64,000 nucleotides of DNA, taken from Parasegetibacter sp. NRK P23 (lineage in GTDB: Bacteria > Bacteroidota > Bacteroidia > Chitinophagales > Chitinophagaceae). The position numbers were made by a program, and so were the translations under genes. Shown piece after piece: positions 60,896-64,000 of this stretch (position 1 is its first letter; each line of letters begins with the position of its first letter). The notes below the pieces were generated by a model that saw only the letters and a list, made by a program, of their open reading frames with translations, made no database searches and had not been told where the DNA came from. The stretch is taken from assembly GCF_023721715.1 (NCBI RefSeq), contig NZ_JAMDLG010000001.1:2395784-2459783 (forward strand). The letters run 5' to 3'.

Positions 60896-62077
60896 ATGGT
60901 TGATTTGCAGATGCTCACACAAAAGAAACTCTCCATATCCATGCACCTGCTGGGATGGGTCTTGTTCATGAGTCTGCCTATTCTTTTTATGAGTGAGTGG
61001 TATAGGGGGGAAAGCATGTTCCAACTGGTGAAATCCCCCTATTACTGGTTGTTTTTCTCCTGCTACGCATTGGTTTTTTACCTTAATACCACAGTATTGT
61101 TTCCGCTGCTCTTCCTGGAGAAAAAATACTTTGGCTACAGCCTTGCTCTCCTTTTTCTATTTACGGGTATTTTACTGCTTAAACCTTTTGACAAGCTGGT
61201 TTCGGAAAAAATGTCGAGACAACAGGGCTTCGAAGAAAGCTCCGCAGAAGGACCACGACCCCATCCCGGAGAAAATCCGCCGCCGATGTGGCCACCGGAA
61301 GATAGAATACACGAGGACCGGCCGCCAGGGTTGGGCGCGGAAAATGGGGGGAAACCACCGGGCAGGATGAACCAGCGACGATTCGACATCATCAGTGTAT
61401 TCCTCTATTTCTTCACCATAGCGTTGGGTGTGGCCCTGGAAACCGCAAAAAGATGGCGGCTAAGCGAACAACGTACCGCACAGGCTGAAACGCAGCGCGC
61501 CAAAGCAGAGCTGTACATTCTGAAGGCACAGATCAATCCGCATTTCCTGTTCAATACATTAAATAACATTTACGGCCTTTCAGTTTTGCAGCACCCGGAA
61601 ACACCGGCCAGCATTCTGCGCCTCTCGAATATGCTCCGCTATCTTACGGAAGAAACCACCAGCGATTTCGTGCCCCTGGAAGATGAATTGAATTGCCTGA
61701 ACGATTTCATCGCATTGCAAAAACTCCGGATGGGAAAAAAGATGGAAGTGCACGTTACCACAAAAGTTGCAGACGATTCATTTCCCGTTCCGCCCCTTGT
61801 CCTGATGACCTTTGTGGAGAATGCTTTCAAATTCGGCACCAGCAACCATGAACCGGCAGATATCACCATCCACATCGCGCAGGAAAACGATAGCCTCCGT
61901 TTTTTCTGCAGCAATAAACTCTTCCCCAACAGAACCAATCTTGAAGGCACGCAAACCGGTTTGGACAACACGAACAAAAGATTAGGATTTCTCTACGGCG
62001 ACCGCCATCAGCTTGACATTTCAACAGAAAACGGTCACTTTACCGTATTACTCACCCTTCCAAAACATACCGTATGA
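60896..62077 (+). CDS. LytS-like sensor histidine kinase with Pro-rich loop (PF06580)
   Basis: A 393-residue kinase. Four membrane helices are seen (about 18-36, 45-68, 78-100, 160-178). Between the third and fourth lies a loop of about 55 residues that is exceptionally rich in Pro, Gly and acidic residues (PRPHPGENPPPMWPPED). Then come the motif KAQINPHFLFNTLNNIYGLS (phospho-His near residue 220) and an HATPase-like end (TFVENAFKFGTSN, GLDNTNKRLGFLYG). It overlaps the response regulator gene as ATGA. An ATG at 60911 is an alternative start. Confidence 0.92.
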   Translation: MVDLQMLTQKKLSISMHLLGWVLFMSLPILFMSEWYRGESMFQLVKSPYYWLFFSCYALVFYLNTTVLFPLLFLEKKYFGYSLALLFLFTGILLLKPFDKLVSEKMSRQQGFEESSAEGPRPHPGENPPPMWPPEDRIHEDRPPGLGAENGGKPPGRMNQRRFDIISVFLYFFTIALGVALETAKRWRLSEQRTAQAETQRAKAELYILKAQINPHFLFNTLNNIYGLSVLQHPETPASILRLSNMLRYLTEETTSDFVPLEDELNCLNDFIALQKLRMGKKMEVHVTTKVADDSFPVPPLVLMTFVENAFKFGTSNHEPADITIHIAQENDSLRFFCSNKLFPNRTNLEGTQTGLDNTNKRLGFLYGDRHQLDISTENGHFTVLLTLPKHTV

Positions 62078-62772
62078 CAACACTTACCTGCATTGCCGTT
62101 GACGACGAACCCATCGCGCTGGACATCATCAGCAAATACATCGGAGAAACACCGGCGCTGAAATTGTTGCATACTTTCGACGACGCACTCTCCGCCGCGT
62201 CTTTCCTTCGCACCGGGAAAACCGACCTGGTTTTCCTTGACATCAATATGCCCGATATCACAGGACTCGACCTGGTACGCTCCATGCAGGACCCGCCCAT
62301 GATCATTTTTATCACCGCCTATAAAAAATTCGCCTTCGAAGGGTTTGAACTGAACGCCATCGACTACCTGCTGAAGCCGGTTCAGCCCGAACGCTTTAAA
62401 AAAGCCGTTCAGAAAGCCATAGAATACCACGACTATAAAACGCGCCCCGTCAATACACCCGAACACGCGCTTTTTGTATACTCCGAATACCGGATGGTAA
62501 AAATTTCCCTTCCCGACATCACTTATATTGAAAGCCTGGAAGATTATATCCGCATCAATTTCAGGAACGACAAACCCGTGATGACCCTGATGCCGTTAAA
62601 GAAGATCCTGGAAAAACTCCCCGAAGACCAGTTCAGCCGCGTACACCGGAGCTATGTAGTGGCCCACGATAAAATCGTGGCCATTCGGAACAAGAAGATC
62701 AGTTTGAGTAGTGGAGAAGAAATTCCCATCAGCGCCAGCCATGCGGATTTCACGAGGAAATTCATGCCTTAA
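62074..62772 (+). CDS. LytTR-family response regulator
   Basis: A 232-residue regulator with a receiver domain (CIAVDDEPIALDII, LVFLDINMPDITGLDLV with the phospho-Asp, IFITAYKKFAFEGFELNAIDYLLKP) and a C-terminal LytTR domain (ITYIESLEDYIRINF, FSRVHRSYVVAHDKIVAI). It is coupled to the upstream kinase. The inverted LytTR-type site on the promoter at 60863-60885 suggests that it controls its own operon. Confidence 0.95.
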   Translation: MTTLTCIAVDDEPIALDIISKYIGETPALKLLHTFDDALSAASFLRTGKTDLVFLDINMPDITGLDLVRSMQDPPMIIFITAYKKFAFEGFELNAIDYLLKPVQPERFKKAVQKAIEYHDYKTRPVNTPEHALFVYSEYRMVKISLPDITYIESLEDYIRINFRNDKPVMTLMPLKKILEKLPEDQFSRVHRSYVVAHDKIVAIRNKKISLSSGEEIPISASHADFTRKFMP

Positions 62773-62911
62773 TGGTTTTCTCCCCAAAATAGCCATCCTA
62801 AAAAATTTAAGAAGAAGGTAAATTATTGAAAATCAACAACGCTTTGGGAAAACGAAAAATTTGTTAAAAAAAGTTTTGTGATTTGGCCGGAGACGTTAAC
62901 TTCACACATCC

Positions 62912-62945
62912 AAAAAAAAGAAAGCCCGCTGTAGAAACAGTAGGC
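62912..62945 (-). terminator. Minus-strand rho-independent terminator
   Basis: On the minus strand GCC and CTGT pair with ACAG and GGC around a TTCT loop, followed by TTTCTTTTTTTT. No minus-strand CDS ends nearby, so it may end a small RNA. Confidence 0.6.
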
Positions 62946-63126
62946 GTCTAACGATTGCTTGCCATATGAAAAAAGGTGAGAATTATTTGGAGGAGCCGAA
63001 ACTCACTGCTTGTTATTTTTTTTTTGCGCGTTTAACGATTAATTTTTGTCAGCTTTTTACGACCTCTTCGATTGCCATTTGAACGCTACGATTGCCTGAC
63101 CTGTCTTTTTGTTTTGCGCTGTTTGT
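62912..63126 (-). ncRNA. Candidate minus-strand RNA (~215 nt)
   Basis: A perfect -7 box TAAATTTG lies on the minus strand (63132-63139) and a terminator ends at 62912. Between them no CDS is evident, but GTCAG and CTGAC can close a stem-loop near the 5' end, and GTGAG and CTCAC another. The size resembles a regulatory RNA such as 6S, but I see no feature that proves a known class. Confidence 0.35.
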
Positions 63127-63143
63127 TAAAACAAATTTAGATC

Positions 63144-63187
63144 ATCCCCGGAACGGTGTAAAACCATAATTCCGGGGATTTTATTAT
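63144..63187 (+). terminator. 10-base-pair hairpin with T-rich tail
   Basis: ATCCCCGGAA (63144-63153) and TTCCGGGGAT (63170-63179) pair perfectly around a 16-base loop, followed by TTTATTAT. It may end the LytTR operon transcript or a plus-strand RNA from this region. Confidence 0.6.
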
Positions 63188-63360
63188 CCCTAATGCCCCG
63201 AATATTAATAGACCCCAATACCAGCAAGGGTTTCAGCATTTAAAACACATGATCTCCAAGACAAAAAACATTTTTAAAAATATGTGTGTTGTGTACACTT
63301 TTGGCAAGATTTCCCGCGTATCTGGCTGAAATAACTGTGTTTGACCATTCAGTTCGGGCA

Positions 63361-63391
63361 AAAAAGAAGGCGTATCGTTTGATACGCCTTC
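63361..63391 (-). terminator. Minus-strand terminator for the sodium:solute symporter
   Basis: GAAGGCGTATC (63366-63376) and GATACGCCTTC (63381-63391) pair perfectly over 11 bases with a 4-base loop. On the minus strand the stem is followed by TTTTTT. It lies about 130 bases past the symporter stop. Confidence 0.85.
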
Positions 63392-63394
63392 GGA

Positions 63395-63434
63395 GCCTCA
63401 CCCCGCCCCCCTCTCCAGGGGAGAGGGGCAGAGC
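63395..63434. repeat. CCTCACCCC-type intergenic element, copy 2
   Basis: Starts CCTCACCCCGCCCCCCTCTC and folds back through AGGGGAGAGGGGCAGAGC. It matches the element at 8764-8800 and, like it, abuts a hairpin terminator. Confidence 0.6.
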
Positions 63435-63511
63435 TTTGATTATTCGACAAGTATGTTCTTTACTAGATGTTCAACATTGTCATAGTTGATAACTCTATAA
63501 CCTGAACGAGG

Positions 63512-63543
63512 TTGTACAACTTCTAGTAGAAGAAGCTGTACAA
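63512..63543 (-). other. Stem-loop across the symporter stop codon
   Basis: TTGTACAACTTCT (63512-63524) and AGAAGCTGTACAA (63531-63543) are complementary at 12 of 13 positions around a 6-base loop. The stop codon of the symporter (63523-63525) lies at the stem-loop boundary. Confidence 0.5.
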
Positions 63544-64000
63544 TGCCACCAGGATACCTATGATGAATATTGCGCCAACGGTAAAGGCCGGGTGCGTTTT
63601 GAACATGGAGCTGTCCACTTCAAGTCCTTTGGGATTCACGCCTTTCTTATTTTCCGCGCGGCTGATCAGGAACATACCGAGGATACAGAAAAGGAATACG
63701 AAGCCCATCCTGTCGAGGAACGGAATTTCATAAACGCCATCTTTGTTCGGAACGGAGAAGCCCATGCCATGAAGGAAAGACAGATCCATAATACCGGGCA
63801 GGAACTTCAGGAAGATAGACATCGCGAAACCGCCAATGGTAGCGAATAAAGCCGCGTTGGACGTTGTCTTTTTCCAGAAGAACCCGAGGATGAACATGGC
63901 GAAGATACCGGGAGACACAAAACCAGTATATTCCTGGATAAATTCAAAACCGCCTTTTTTATCAATACCCAGGAAGGGCGCGATCAGTACCGCCAGTACC
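63523..64000 (-). CDS. Sodium:solute symporter, C-terminal part (cut by the window edge)
   Basis: The frame remains open to the right edge, so the N-terminus lies outside. The visible 158 residues contain IQEYTGFVSPGIFAMFILGFFWKKTTSNAA in parts, the helix-9/10 region of SSS-family sodium/sugar cotransporters, and end in three further helices (FLFCILGMFLISRA, FTVGAIFIIGILVALYSFFY). A GTG at 63918 inside the frame is not taken as the start, since family sequence continues upstream of it (VLAVLIAPFLGIDKKGGFEF). The substrate cannot be known from this part. Confidence 0.88.
   Translation of the reverse strand, partial: VLAVLIAPFLGIDKKGGFEFIQEYTGFVSPGIFAMFILGFFWKKTTSNAALFATIGGFAMSIFLKFLPGIMDLSFLHGMGFSVPNKDGVYEIPFLDRMGFVFLFCILGMFLISRAENKKGVNPKGLEVDSSMFKTHPAFTVGAIFIIGILVALYSFFY

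Larger units (their letters stand above)
62773..63522. other. 750-base gene-free region with several hairpins
   Basis: No CDS is supported. It contains a minus-strand terminator (62912-62945), three CGATTGC copies (62952, 63069, 63089), a 10-base-pair hairpin (63144-63179), a minus-strand terminator for the transporter (63361-63391), and a copy of the CCTCACCCC element (63395-63434). Confidence 0.6.

Overview
The window comes from a member of the Bacteroidota, most likely a Chitinophagaceae-type genome. The support is indirect. Promoters repeatedly show the TAnnTTTG -7 box with a TTTG-like -33 box and there is almost no Shine-Dalgarno signal. Families typical of that phylum recur (DUF2027/Smr, DUF2911, DUF3810, DUF3822, DUF4249, DUF6580, DUF6686, CarboxypepD_reg/TonB receptors, PF06580-LytTR pairs, an SDR-type fructuronate reductase). 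I found no tRNA, rRNA, insertion sequence, phage or CRISPR array. All functions are read from sequence motifs and family knowledge, not from database searches.

Layout. 1-4.8 kb: hexuronate catabolism (uxaC, uxuA, an SDR oxidoreductase) divergent from a LacI regulator. 4.9-7.6 kb: yceD-rpmF-plsX plus a CPBP membrane protease. 7.6-9.6 kb: a secreted repeat protein behind a structured leader, then a repeat-rich gene-free stretch. 9.6-13.9 kb: a Smr-domain protein, RNase P RNA, a SatD-like HTH protein with a DUF3307 membrane protein, and DUF2130. 13.9-19.8 kb: phosphopantetheinyl transferase, dCTP deaminase, TspO, DUF3810, acyl-CoA carboxylase beta chain, RNase HI, DUF6580. 19.9-25.2 kb: manA, yraN, xerD, a TPR histidine kinase, DUF2911. 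25.6-37.0 kb: ten close-packed minus-strand genes from sppA down to an APC permease (with rsmD, bioD, 5-formyl-THF cyclo-ligase, lpxK, rnr, polyprenyl synthase). 37-43.7 kb: folK, a GMC oxidoreductase with its small subunit, a MazF/PemK toxin-antitoxin pair, an acyl-CoA-dehydrogenase-like enzyme, PmoA/DUF6807 and HD proteins. 43.8-51.4 kb: ppsA, a Gfo/Idh/MocA oxidoreductase, SET and MmcQ proteins, a large hybrid histidine kinase and a small membrane protein. 51.4-62.8 kb: a lipoprotein, gamma-glutamyltransferase, and two PF06580/LytTR two-component systems, the first followed by a TonB receptor and DUF4249 lipoprotein. 62.8-63.5 kb: a 750-base gene-free region full of hairpins. 63.5 kb to the end: the C-terminus of a sodium:solute symporter.

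Most genes are housekeeping. The unexplained signals are mainly between genes: a two-part dispersed repeat family that often sits beside 3' hairpins; three genes with a -7 box four bases before the start codon (probable leaderless mRNAs); a cluster of TATAGC sites before the SatD-like gene; an inverted LytTR site on the promoter of its own two-component system; and two or three candidate small RNAs.
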